The translations under genes and the position numbers were made by a program. The notes below the pieces were generated by a model. It made no database searches. It was given only the letters and a program-made list of their open reading frames with translations, and was not told the DNA's origin. A stretch of DNA of 49,165 bases from positions 1-49,165 of the forward strand of contig CAZBVV010000002.1 in NCBI GenBank assembly GCA_964495345.1, read 5' to 3'. Below, in pieces: positions 7,912-16,406 of this stretch. This DNA is from UBA1081 sp964495345. GTDB taxonomy: Bacteria; Bacillota; Clostridia; Oscillospirales; Acutalibacteraceae. Within the stretch, counting starts at the first letter, position 1. The number at the start of each line of letters is the position of its first letter.

Positions 7912-9282
7912 TTGTTTGAAGCAGATAAATATCTTGATACTGTAAAAAAGATACATTTTATTGGTATAGGCGGCTCGGGAATGTGCCCTCTTGCGGAGAT
8001 TTTACATTCCAAAGGATATGAACTTACAGGGTCGGATAACAACGAAACAGACACACTTGCAAGAATTAAAAATCTTGGTATTCCCGTAGTTCTCGGTCAG
8101 AAAGCGGAGAATATACAGGATGCGGAAATGATAATATACACAGCCGCAATACAAAAGGATAATCCCGAACTTATAGCGGCTTTTGAAAGCGGAATACCCA
8201 CTTTTGAACGCTCAAAGCTTCTGGGTGCAGTTTCAAGAAAGTTCGGTAACTGTATAGGTATAAGCGGAACTCACGGAAAAACCACGGTTACGTCAATGCT
8301 TACCCAGATTCTTATAAACGCAGGTGTTGACCCCTCTGCGGTTATCGGCGGTAAGCTTCCCATGACGGGTACAAACGGTATAACAGGTAATTCCGATATT
8401 TTTGTTTGTGAAGCCTGTGAATATTCCAATACGTTCCTTGAGCTTTCACCCAAGTGCAGTGTGATTCTTAACGTTGATGCAGACCATATGGAATTTTTCA
8501 AGACAATGGATAATCTTCGTCATTCATTCGTTGAATTTGCATCAATGGCTCAAACAGTAATTTATAACGGTGATGATGAAGATACATTAAAGGTTGTTTC
8601 CGAAACGGGGGAAAAGAATTATATCACTTTCGGTCTTGACAGCAAGAACGATTGGTATGCAGACAATTTCGCTGTTGAAAACGGTGCATATTCCTGTTTT
8701 GATGTTTATTATAAAGGTGAAAAGCAGGGCAGGGCATCTTTGTCCGTTCCCGGAAAACATAACATCTACAACGCTCTTGCGGCAATAGCATCAGCAGTAT
8801 ATGCAGGAGTCGATGCAAAAACAGCCATTGACCTGCTCCATGATTTTTACGGTGCAGGCAGACGATTTGAAAAGCTGGGCGAATATAAAGGTATCACCAT
8901 TGTTGATGATTATGCTCATCATCCCACGGAGCTCAGAGTTACCCTTGAAGCTGCCAAAAAGATGAATTATAACAAAGTAATTGCAGTTTTTCAGCCTTTC
9001 ACATATTCAAGAACAGCGATGCTGCTTGATGATTTTGCCGACGTTCTGTCAATAGCTGATAAAGTGGTTATGACTGAAATAATGGGTTCGAGAGAGAAAA
9101 ACACTTACAATATTTACTCTGCTGACCTTGCGGCGAAAATTCCGGACAGCGAATGGTATCCCACTTTTGCGGAAGTTTCAAAGCGAGTACAGGAGCTTGC
9201 GGAGGATGGCGATATAGTTATAACTCTCGGCTGTGGTGACGTTTATAAAATTGCAAAAATGATAATAAATGATTTAAAATAA
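7912..9282 (+). CDS. murC: UDP-N-acetylmuramate--L-alanine ligase
   Basis: This 456-residue Mur ligase adds the first stem-peptide residue, L-alanine, to UDP-MurNAc in the cytoplasm using ATP. The N-terminal nucleotide-binding domain has HFIGIGGSGMCPLAEIL. The ATP loop ISGTHGKTTVTSML is near residue 118. The central catalytic domain has EACEYSNTFLELSP. The C-terminal domain has DDYAHHPTELRVTL and FQPFTYSRT. Start is TTG 7912 behind GGAGATGA; no ATG is available nearby. It is probably cotranscribed with the PHP gene upstream and the metallophosphoesterase 18 bp downstream. Confidence 0.97.
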   Translation: MFEADKYLDTVKKIHFIGIGGSGMCPLAEILHSKGYELTGSDNNETDTLARIKNLGIPVVLGQKAENIQDAEMIIYTAAIQKDNPELIAAFESGIPTFERSKLLGAVSRKFGNCIGISGTHGKTTVTSMLTQILINAGVDPSAVIGGKLPMTGTNGITGNSDIFVCEACEYSNTFLELSPKCSVILNVDADHMEFFKTMDNLRHSFVEFASMAQTVIYNGDDEDTLKVVSETGEKNYITFGLDSKNDWYADNFAVENGAYSCFDVYYKGEKQGRASLSVPGKHNIYNALAAIASAVYAGVDAKTAIDLLHDFYGAGRRFEKLGEYKGITIVDDYAHHPTELRVTLEAAKKMNYNKVIAVFQPFTYSRTAMLLDDFADVLSIADKVVMTEIMGSREKNTYNIYSADLAAKIPDSEWYPTFAEVSKRVQELAEDGDIVITLGCGDVYKIAKMIINDLK

Positions 9283-9300
9283 ATTTAAGGAGAGGTAAAA

Positions 9301-10290
9301 ATGAATATTATTAAAGGTCTTATTTCTATCGTACTTTCAGTTATCAATATCTTTACTTTTTCCATATTCGGAAACTTTTCAGGTAAAGATGCTTACAATG
9401 TGACAAATGAAGATGAGATTCTTCTTAACTTTGCCGCAGTTTCAGACGTTCATATGACGGATGATCTGGTACGCCGTCAGGTGCTTAAATGCGGTTTGTC
9501 GGATATGGAAAATGCTGATTACGAGCTTGACGCACTTATTCTTGCAGGTGACATTACCAATCACGGCTATGTTGAAGAGTATGAAAACCTCAAAAAAGCA
9601 TTTGAAAACTATTCGCCTGCAAAAGAAATTCTTATGGCGGTAGGTAATCACGACACATGGACGGATGATGACGACAGATATGAGCCTGCAAAAGAAAACT
9701 TTATAAAATATTCAAAGGAAATAACAGGCAGAGAGCTTACGGAATGTTATTATTCAACTGAAATCAACGGCTATACTTTCATCGTTATGGCAAGTGAGGG
9801 CACTAATGTTGCCGCTTATATCAGCGATACACAGCTCCAATGGTTAAGAGCAGAAATGGATAAAGCCGCCGAAAAAGATTTACCCATTTTCGTTATCAGT
9901 CATTGGCCTATAGCTGAATCACACGGTCTTCCCGAAACATGGGGTGAAGAAGAGCCGAACATTCTTGACGGCAGTCTCGGTGCACAGAATTATGAGGTTG
10001 AGGCAATTCTTAAAGATTATGAAAATGTGTTTATGATTTCCGGACACATTCATAACGGCTTTTCTAATGACAGTCAGTCAGCTCTTTACGGATATGCTTC
10101 CGTTGAATCTGACGGCTCATTCCATTCAATCAACCTTCCGTCATATATGTATCTTAGTACACAGGGCGGTTCGGTGCTTGGCGAAGGCTACAATATCGAA
10201 GTATATGAAGATGAAGTAATTGTCCGTGCAAGAAGCTTCACAGCAGGTATATGGCACACCGATTACGATGTAACGATTCCGTTAAAGTAA
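9301..10290 (+). CDS. Exported or membrane-anchored calcineurin-like metallophosphoesterase
   Basis: This 329-residue protein has an N-terminal hydrophobic stretch (about residues 4-25), suggesting export or membrane anchoring, followed by all dimetal phosphoesterase motifs in order: SDVHMTDD, GDITNHG, GNHDTW, SHWPI and SGHIHNG. The family hydrolyses phosphomonoesters or diesters, including cyclic nucleotides, nucleic acids and lipid head groups; the substrate is not readable here. It follows murC by 18 bp behind GGAGAGG and ends in a strong terminator, so it is the last gene of that unit. Confidence 0.85.
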   Translation: MNIIKGLISIVLSVINIFTFSIFGNFSGKDAYNVTNEDEILLNFAAVSDVHMTDDLVRRQVLKCGLSDMENADYELDALILAGDITNHGYVEEYENLKKAFENYSPAKEILMAVGNHDTWTDDDDRYEPAKENFIKYSKEITGRELTECYYSTEINGYTFIVMASEGTNVAAYISDTQLQWLRAEMDKAAEKDLPIFVISHWPIAESHGLPETWGEEEPNILDGSLGAQNYEVEAILKDYENVFMISGHIHNGFSNDSQSALYGYASVESDGSFHSINLPSYMYLSTQGGSVLGEGYNIEVYEDEVIVRARSFTAGIWHTDYDVTIPLK

Positions 10291-10297
10291 ATATGTT

Positions 10298-10327
10298 GGG
10301 GCTGTTTTCACAGCCCCGATTTTTTTA
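10298..10327 (+). terminator. Strong Rho-independent terminator
   Basis: GGGGCTG (10298-10304) and CAGCCCC (10311-10317) are followed by GAT and a T run. The T-tract overlaps the stop codon of the converging sensor kinase (10325-10327). Confidence 0.92.
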
Positions 10328-12919
10328 TGCTTCTGTTGTATCTTCCGTTGATTGTTCAATTATTTGTTCAAGCTGTTCTTCCTGCTTACAGGGGAGTTTT
10401 ACAATAGCCTTAAACAAATCACCGTCAATAATCAGCTTCAGTTCGCCGTTCTGGAGAGTACACAGGTCTTTTGCTATTGCAAGACCCAGACCGTTACCCT
10501 CTTTAGATCTTGACTTGTCACCTCTTACAAATCGTTCGGTAAGCTCGTCGGGAGAAATATTAAGCGGCTCGTTTGAAATGTTTTTTACTTCAAAATATCC
10601 GTTTACACCGTCAGTATATACCGAAACGTAAATTCTTGTATCGGGTGCTGAATATTTTTTTGCATTACTTAAAAGATTGGATATTATTCTGTAAGTTTTT
10701 GCACTGTCGGCAATAACTTTGGGTGCGTTGTCCGGCTCGTTAAATACAATCTCGTTGCCGTTTTTCTCCGTTTCGGGGGCATATTCAACTGTTGCCTGTA
10801 TCGCAAGCTCCGATAAGTTGAGTATGGACATATTAAGAGTAACGTTACCTGACGACACCTTTGACGCTTCAATCAAATCTTCGATAAGCCTTTTAAGTTT
10901 GATTGACTGCCTGTGTATAACATCCGTATATTTTATTGCCGATTCATCCGTAATATCACATTTTGACAATAAATCGGAATAGGTTATAAGCGACGTAAGG
11001 GGAGTTTTCAGGTCGTGTGAAACGTTTGTAATAAGCTCCGTTTTCATCTGCTCGTCTTTTACAGCCTGTGCAACAGCTCTTTCAAGTTCAGCATTTGTGT
11101 TTGTAAGATTATTTGCAAGCAGAGCCAATGAATCGGGTGCTTTTTCAGCTCCGAAATCCACTTCTTTGTGCTCACAGGATGCGGCAATTATCAGATCAAG
11201 CATCTTTACATACTTAGCTGAAAAATATGCAACAATTGAGTTGAATATTATCATTACAATAATGGATAATAACGCTATTTCGCCCGCACTTACAAAATAA
11301 TAACCGCCAATCGCAAAGAGAATCAATGCTATATTAATCCCTGCATAACCTATTACCATTATTATAGCCTTTGCCGTAAGAACTTTTGGTTTGTATGAAA
11401 AAACCTTAATAATTTTATCCTTGAGCTTTCTGAATCCTCTGCAATTCCAACTGACGAATTTTGCAATAAGAGTTCTTTTAAAGAATGAATAGCCGCATTT
11501 TTTGATTCGTGCCGTTGATGAAATCCATTCAGCAAGTACAATCCAGCAAATCACAGCAATTAACGAGATAACATACTTTAACATAGTTACATATTCATAC
11601 GGATTATTGGCATCAAGGAACAGATTTATAATCAATGCTGTTGCACCTGCTACACCTGCCGCAATAATGCCGAATGATAATATAAAGTGAATATCCGTAG
11701 GTACTTTGTCAATCAATGCAAGCACGGGGTATTCAAAATCATTCTTATGACCGCAGGCACAGGCAAAAGCAACAAGCAGAATTATTGCCATTATAAGACT
11801 TACAATGAATACCGTTATCAATAAAACTGCTGATAAATCGTAACATTCATAATATGCATCATACAACGAACGGTAAATGTCTGACTCAGCAGTATCACCG
11901 ATAACAACATCCTCCATGTAGATGTATACGCACTTTCCGTTAGATAATGTCAAAATGTTTTTAATACGTCCCGTGGTGTCCTTGTCATCAGCAAAACCGT
12001 GAATCACAATGTCCTTACCGTCAAAATAAGCATAAATATCGTGATTGATTATATATGCAACATTGAAATCTCCGTCGATATTTGTGTATACCGTACCTTG
12101 TGAATCTTCTGCATAATAGCGGAAATTCATTAATTCTTCAAGTTCATATTTGTTAGAATAGGTATCATATGTCAGGTCGTTTATGAAAGACTGTTTTTCG
12201 CTGTTGTATTGTGCATAAAACTGCTTTTTTATCTGCGATTCGGAATATTTGAGATTATCAATAAAAAGAATTGTTTGATATGATGCAGATGTATCAATCG
12301 TCTGATTGTAATAAATATCTGCCGTATAAGAAAAATCGTAGTCAAAAGCATCGCTTCTTACAAGAGCTTCATAATTAAGAAAATCCTTGCCTTCTGCAGT
12401 TTCGAGTATTTTTTTTGCCGCTTCAACATTTTTCGGTATATTGACTGTTGTCGTTTCTTCTGATGTGCTTACTTCTTCCGTAATTATTGTCTGACTTTCA
12501 GGTATTGTTACAAGTTCAGCTGTGTATTCATAGTTGAAATATGATTCATCGTAGTTTTCTACAGCATATTCAAGCTCTGATTTTATAATAGCGGCTTTTT
12601 TTGTCAGATAGCTTTCAACTGCTGCATTTACTGTTGCTTCCGCCTGTGAATCTATTACAGAGGTAATAACGGATATGTTACTGTCTGCAAGCTGTGAAAT
12701 TTTGTAAGCATCACTTGCGAATTCGTCTTTGAAAGCAAGCGTATTATAAAAACTTACATCATCATTACCGTTTAAATAATTTTCGGGACCGAAAATTATC
12801 AATGACTGAAAAAATACGATTGCACTGTATGCCGCCGAGAAAAACATAACGGCAGACAGAATCAGGCATAATCCCTTTGAAAATAATGTGTGTTTAAATT
12901 TTTTCGATTTTGTAGCCAA
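10325..12919 (-). CDS. Sensor histidine kinase with large extracellular domain and many TM helices
   Basis: This 864-residue kinase is long for its class. TM1 is near residues 13-36. An extracellular region of about 330 residues follows, with no recognised domain and a Thr/Ser/Glu-rich segment. Then come about five more hydrophobic segments (near 365-390, 410-435, 445-465, 520-545 and 550-570). The HisKA H-box NVSHDLKTPLTSL has its phospho-acceptor His at 635. The N-box is SNLLSNAKKYS, and the G-box GNGLGLAIAKDL is near 810. It ends in a Gln/Glu/Thr-rich tail. The start overlaps the regulator gene by 26 bp, so they form one two-component system with coupled translation. The signal is unknown. 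Confidence 0.9.
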   Translation of the reverse strand: MATKSKKFKHTLFSKGLCLILSAVMFFSAAYSAIVFFQSLIIFGPENYLNGNDDVSFYNTLAFKDEFASDAYKISQLADSNISVITSVIDSQAEATVNAAVESYLTKKAAIIKSELEYAVENYDESYFNYEYTAELVTIPESQTIITEEVSTSEETTTVNIPKNVEAAKKILETAEGKDFLNYEALVRSDAFDYDFSYTADIYYNQTIDTSASYQTILFIDNLKYSESQIKKQFYAQYNSEKQSFINDLTYDTYSNKYELEELMNFRYYAEDSQGTVYTNIDGDFNVAYIINHDIYAYFDGKDIVIHGFADDKDTTGRIKNILTLSNGKCVYIYMEDVVIGDTAESDIYRSLYDAYYECYDLSAVLLITVFIVSLIMAIILLVAFACACGHKNDFEYPVLALIDKVPTDIHFILSFGIIAAGVAGATALIINLFLDANNPYEYVTMLKYVISLIAVICWIVLAEWISSTARIKKCGYSFFKRTLIAKFVSWNCRGFRKLKDKIIKVFSYKPKVLTAKAIIMVIGYAGINIALILFAIGGYYFVSAGEIALLSIIVMIIFNSIVAYFSAKYVKMLDLIIAASCEHKEVDFGAEKAPDSLALLANNLTNTNAELERAVAQAVKDEQMKTELITNVSHDLKTPLTSLITYSDLLSKCDITDESAIKYTDVIHRQSIKLKRLIEDLIEASKVSSGNVTLNMSILNLSELAIQATVEYAPETEKNGNEIVFNEPDNAPKVIADSAKTYRIISNLLSNAKKYSAPDTRIYVSVYTDGVNGYFEVKNISNEPLNISPDELTERFVRGDKSRSKEGNGLGLAIAKDLCTLQNGELKLIIDGDLFKAIVKLPCKQEEQLEQIIEQSTEDTTEA

Positions 12920-13583
12920 GTCCCCACACCACCTTTAAGTATTTAGGTTCTTTCGGGTTGATTTCTATTTTTTCCCGAATGTTCCTTATATGTACCGTGA
13001 CAGTTTTTTCAGTGTGAAATGCCGGCTCGTTCCATACCGCTTCATAAATTTGAGTGCCCGATAAAACTCTTCCCATATTAAGCATAAGATACTCCAATAT
13101 GCTGTATTCCTTTGCGGTAAGTGTGATACTCTCGCCGTCAACAAGAACCTCTTTGCTGTCTCTGTTAAGAGCAAGACCGCCTGTAATGAGCATATTTTCG
13201 CTTTTTTTCATGCTGCCGAGCATACTGTAACGCCTTATCTGCGATTTGACCCTTGCAACAAGCTCAAGAGGATTAAACGGTTTTGTAACATAGTCGTCGG
13301 CACCGAAGCCCAGACCTGTTATTTTGTCCGTATCCTCACTCCTTGCAGAAAGCAGAATAATAGGAAAGTTGTATTTTTCCCTTATTTTTATTGTGGTTTT
13401 GAGTCCGTCCATTCTCGGCATCATAATGTCAAGCACAAGACAGTGAATTTCATTTTCTTCTATTTTTTCAATAGCCTGAACACCGTCACAAGCTGTGATA
13501 ATGTTGTAGCCCTCTGATTTTAAATAGATTTCAATGGATTCAAGAATAGCGGAATCGTCATCGCAAACAAGAACGTTATACAT
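12894..13583 (-). CDS. OmpR/PhoB-family response regulator
   Basis: This 229-residue regulator has a receiver domain starting MYNVLVCDDDSAILES, with the phospho-acceptor Asp in CLVLDIMMPRMDG near residue 53, the Thr/Ser switch in LLSARSED and the conserved Lys in VTKPFNPLELVARV. The C-terminal winged helix has LTAKEYSILEYLMLN and TVTVHIRNIREKIE...VWGLGYKIE. It is the cognate partner of the overlapping kinase. Start ATG 13583 has AAAGGAG upstream. A TATAAT -10 box with a poor -35 and upstream tandem 11-bp repeats suggests autoregulated transcription. Confidence 0.95.
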   Translation of the reverse strand: MYNVLVCDDDSAILESIEIYLKSEGYNIITACDGVQAIEKIEENEIHCLVLDIMMPRMDGLKTTIKIREKYNFPIILLSARSEDTDKITGLGFGADDYVTKPFNPLELVARVKSQIRRYSMLGSMKKSENMLITGGLALNRDSKEVLVDGESITLTAKEYSILEYLMLNMGRVLSGTQIYEAVWNEPAFHTEKTVTVHIRNIREKIEINPKEPKYLKVVWGLGYKIEKI

Positions 13584-13616
13584 TGTATATCTCCTTTATG
13601 AAGTGTCACGGTTGTG

Positions 13617-13675
13617 ATTATATTAAAACATACGGAAAATAAAATAAATACAATAAAAAGTAAAGAAAAAGTTAA
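13617..13675 (-). promoter_or_regulatory. Regulator promoter with tandem 11-bp repeats
   Basis: The minus-strand -10 TATAAT is at 13617-13622, without a good -35 at 17 bp. Upstream lie two head-to-tail 11-mers, GAAAAAGTTAA (13665-13675) and TAAAAAGTAAA (13654-13664) on the plus strand, nine of eleven identical. Eleven-bp direct repeats are typical OmpR/PhoB-family operators, so positive autoregulation is inferred. The AT-richness lowers the specificity of this call. Confidence 0.4.
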
Positions 13676-13679
13676 GTTT

Positions 13680-14966
13680 TTAAATTAATTCGCCTATGCA
13701 GTTTTCTCCGGATACAGCGGTGATTTTAACATCTCTGATAACACCCGTAAGACATTCGTCACATTTTACAATTACCGGTGTGTAATTTTTTGTGTAGCCG
13801 CATTGATAACCGTTTTTAGGAGCTTCAAAAAGTACGGCATATGTTTTACCGATTATATCACCGAACGCACCGGCTCTTAATTTTTCGCAAACGGAAGAAA
13901 GCTCTGCGGCTCGCTCACTCTTAACGGAATTGGGAAGCTGTCCGTCCATTTTGGCGGCTTTTGTACCTTCTCTTATTGAATAGGGAAATACATGCACTTT
14001 TTCAAATTTAATCTTTTTTGCAAATTCAACTGTCTGTTTAAATTCTTCATCCGTTTCACCGGGAAAACCTGTAATTATATCGGTAGTAATTGATGTGTCT
14101 TCAAAAGTGTTTCTTAATTTCTTAACAAGAGAAGCATATTCTTCGGAATTGTAGTGCCTGTTCATTCTTTTAAGAACGGTGTCACATCCGCTTTGCAGAG
14201 AAATATGGAATTGGGGGCAGAATTTTTTGCAGGACGCAAAAATATCAATCATTTCATCGGTGATGTGGTCGGGTTCAAGTGAGCCGAGTCTTATACGCTC
14301 AATGCCGTCTGTGGTTTCTGCGGCAACTACTGCATCTGCAAGCGTACAGCCGATATCTCTGCCGTATGCGGAAAGATTTATACCCACAAAAACAATTTCT
14401 TTAAATCCGTTTTTAGCAAGGGATTTGATTTCTTCTTTAACGTCGTCAAGAGCCTTTGACCTGCTTCTTCCTCTTGCGTAAGGAATTGCACAGTATGAGC
14501 AAAATCTGTTACATCCGTCCTGAATTTTTACAAATGCTCTTGTATGCTCCGAAAAATCGTTGATAATTCCGCCGTTGTACCTGTCATCATTCCGATGCTG
14601 TGAAATATTGATTACATTTCTATGTTCTGCAAAATATTTATTTAAAGCGTCAATAAGCAAACCATTGTTTTTGTTGCCCAGAATAATATCAGCTTCTTTT
14701 ATCGCAAGAGCCTCATCGGGAAACGCCTGAGGTACACAGCCTGTCATAACCACAACTGAATCAGGATGGGCTGATTTGAATTTTCTTACAGCCTGCCTTG
14801 TTTTTCTGTTACTTTCGGCAGTAACCGTACAGGAATTTATAATGTATACATCGGCATTCTCTTTGTGACTTACAACGAGATATCCGTTTTTTGTAAGCAT
14901 TTCTTTCATTTCTTCGGATTCATACTGATTTACTTTGCATCCGAGTGTGTAAATTGCTGCTTTCAT
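13680..14966 (-). CDS. mtaB: tRNA t6A37 methylthiotransferase
   Basis: A protein of about 428 residues that adds a 2-methylthio group to N6-threonylcarbamoyladenosine at position 37 of ANN-decoding tRNAs. The N-terminal MTTase domain has its three cluster cysteines in TLGCKVN, NSCTVT and TGCVPQ. The radical-SAM core has CNRFCSYCAIPYARGRSRS near residue 145, and a TRAM domain ends the protein. Start ATG 14966 (KAAIYTLGCKVNQYE) is chosen over GTG 14975, which would add only three residues, because the family begins here and AGGA lies upstream. It acts on the same nucleotide as tcdA at 43.6 kb. Confidence 0.94.
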   Translation of the reverse strand: MKAAIYTLGCKVNQYESEEMKEMLTKNGYLVVSHKENADVYIINSCTVTAESNRKTRQAVRKFKSAHPDSVVVMTGCVPQAFPDEALAIKEADIILGNKNNGLLIDALNKYFAEHRNVINISQHRNDDRYNGGIINDFSEHTRAFVKIQDGCNRFCSYCAIPYARGRSRSKALDDVKEEIKSLAKNGFKEIVFVGINLSAYGRDIGCTLADAVVAAETTDGIERIRLGSLEPDHITDEMIDIFASCKKFCPQFHISLQSGCDTVLKRMNRHYNSEEYASLVKKLRNTFEDTSITTDIITGFPGETDEEFKQTVEFAKKIKFEKVHVFPYSIREGTKAAKMDGQLPNSVKSERAAELSSVCEKLRAGAFGDIIGKTYAVLFEAPKNGYQCGYTKNYTPVIVKCDECLTGVIRDVKITAVSGENCIGELI

Positions 14967-14988
14967 TTTTATCACATCCTAACTTATT

Positions 14989-15017
14989 ATTATAAGCAAC
15001 ACTCGACAAAAAAGCAA
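14989..15017 (-). promoter_or_regulatory. Sigma-A promoter of mtaB
   Basis: On the minus strand, TTGCTT (15012-15017), a 17-bp spacer and TATAAT (14989-14994), ending about 23 bases before the mtaB start. Confidence 0.6.
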
Positions 15018-15022
15018 GTATA

Positions 15023-15052
15023 TTGCAATCAGCTTGGGCATAAAATTATAAA
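15023..15052 (+). promoter_or_regulatory. Possible promoter of the DacF-type gene
   Basis: TTGCAA (15023-15028) and TATAAA (15047-15052) with an 18-bp spacer, 27 bases upstream of the start. This is a weak match in AT-rich DNA. Confidence 0.35.
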
Positions 15053-15079
15053 AAGTATTTTTAAAAAGGTGTGTTATAA

Positions 15080-16306
15080 ATGAAAAGAAGATTTACATTT
15101 TTATTGGCAGTATTTTTATTGTTGAATTTCAGTTGTTTTTCTTTTGCAAAGGAACTTTCGGTTGATGATGTGGCAGAGTATTCGTTAGCGGCACACGTTA
15201 CGGATGAAACGGTGGATGTTTCTGCCGTTATGTCGGATGTTCAGATTGAAACATACGCCAAAGCAGTTGTGCTTATGGAAAAATCCACAGGTAAAGTTCT
15301 TTATGCCGAAAATGAGAACGACCTGCTTTATCCTGCTTCCGTCACAAAAATAATGACTATTTTACTTGTTTGCGAAGCCATAGATTCGGGTAAAATAAAA
15401 CTGTCTGATGAAGTTGCCTGTTCTGCAACTGCCGCCGCAAAAGGCGGTTCACAGATCTGGCTTGAACAGGGCGAGGTTATGACCGTTGAAGAGCTTTTAA
15501 AAGCAACCTGCATTTACAGTGCAAACGACGCTTGCACTCTTTTGGGTGAATATTTAAGCGGCAGTGAGGAAGCTTTTGTTGCCGAAATGAATAAAAAAGC
15601 TGAACAGCTTGGTATGAATAATACAAATTTTGATAACTGTTCAGGTCTTGACGATACCACCGACACCCATCTCACTACGGCTTACGATATAGCATTGATG
15701 GCTCGGGAGCTTATTGCAAACCATGATTTTGTAAAGCAGTATACTACCGTGTGGATGGATTCTCTGCGTGGCGGCGAAACTCAGCTCGTTAATACAAATA
15801 AACTTGTACGCACTTACAACGGAATAACGGGACTTAAAACGGGAACTACCGAAAAAGCAGGCTGCTGCGTGTGTGCAACTGCCGAAAGAGATTCAATGGA
15901 GCTTATAGCCGTCGTGCTTGGCAGCGATAACAGTAATGACAGATTTGCCACCGCACAGAATCTCCTTAACTGGGGATTTGCAAACTACAAAATCGTTCAG
16001 CCTGTTTTTGATTCGGAACTTGTGAGGGATTTAAACGTAACCCATGGCAAAGAAGAAAAAGTCTCACTTGAAATCCCCATGCTGGATGCACTTCTTGTCA
16101 ATAAAAGTAACAACGGTGAAGTTAAAGTTAAAATCGAACTGCCCGAAAGTGTTGAAGCTCCCGTAGAAGCAGGGGAGAACGTGGGGAAAGTAAAGGTTTA
16201 TCTCGGAGATGACGTTGTAAGTGAATACAATATAAAAACATCGACAAGTGTTGAAAAACTTAATTTCTTTGTTGCAATTTATAAGCTTCTGACCTCATTT
16301 TCTTAG
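15080..16306 (+). CDS. Serine-type D-alanyl-D-alanine carboxypeptidase (PBP5/DacF type)
   Basis: This 408-residue protein has a signal peptide (about residues 1-23, FLLAVFLLLNFSCFSFA). The penicillin-binding fold follows with all three active-site motifs: SVTK (SxxK), SAND (SxN) and KTGTT (KTG). A C-terminal beta domain and a short amphipathic end (LNFFVAIYKLLTSF) match membrane-bound PBP5-like enzymes. It trims the terminal D-Ala from peptidoglycan pentapeptides outside the membrane. The start has AAGGTGTG upstream. DacF in Bacillus is sporulation-linked, but sequence alone does not separate DacF from DacA or DacB. Confidence 0.9.
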   Translation: MKRRFTFLLAVFLLLNFSCFSFAKELSVDDVAEYSLAAHVTDETVDVSAVMSDVQIETYAKAVVLMEKSTGKVLYAENENDLLYPASVTKIMTILLVCEAIDSGKIKLSDEVACSATAAAKGGSQIWLEQGEVMTVEELLKATCIYSANDACTLLGEYLSGSEEAFVAEMNKKAEQLGMNNTNFDNCSGLDDTTDTHLTTAYDIALMARELIANHDFVKQYTTVWMDSLRGGETQLVNTNKLVRTYNGITGLKTGTTEKAGCCVCATAERDSMELIAVVLGSDNSNDRFATAQNLLNWGFANYKIVQPVFDSELVRDLNVTHGKEEKVSLEIPMLDALLVNKSNNGEVKVKIELPESVEAPVEAGENVGKVKVYLGDDVVSEYNIKTSTSVEKLNFFVAIYKLLTSFS

Positions 16307-16344
16307 AAAAAATAAAAAAATATATGGTAATGTCCAAATTTCTA

Positions 16345-16373
16345 TTGAAAAATTTTAAAATACATAGTATAAT
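16345..16373 (+). promoter_or_regulatory. Sigma-A promoter of pgi
   Basis: TTGAAA (16345-16350), a 17-bp spacer and TATAAT (16368-16373), with a predicted start near 16380 and a GAGG site before the ATG at 16407. Confidence 0.8.
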
Positions 16374-16406
16374 AAACCAAATTAAATTTTTTGCGAGGCA
16401 AACACA

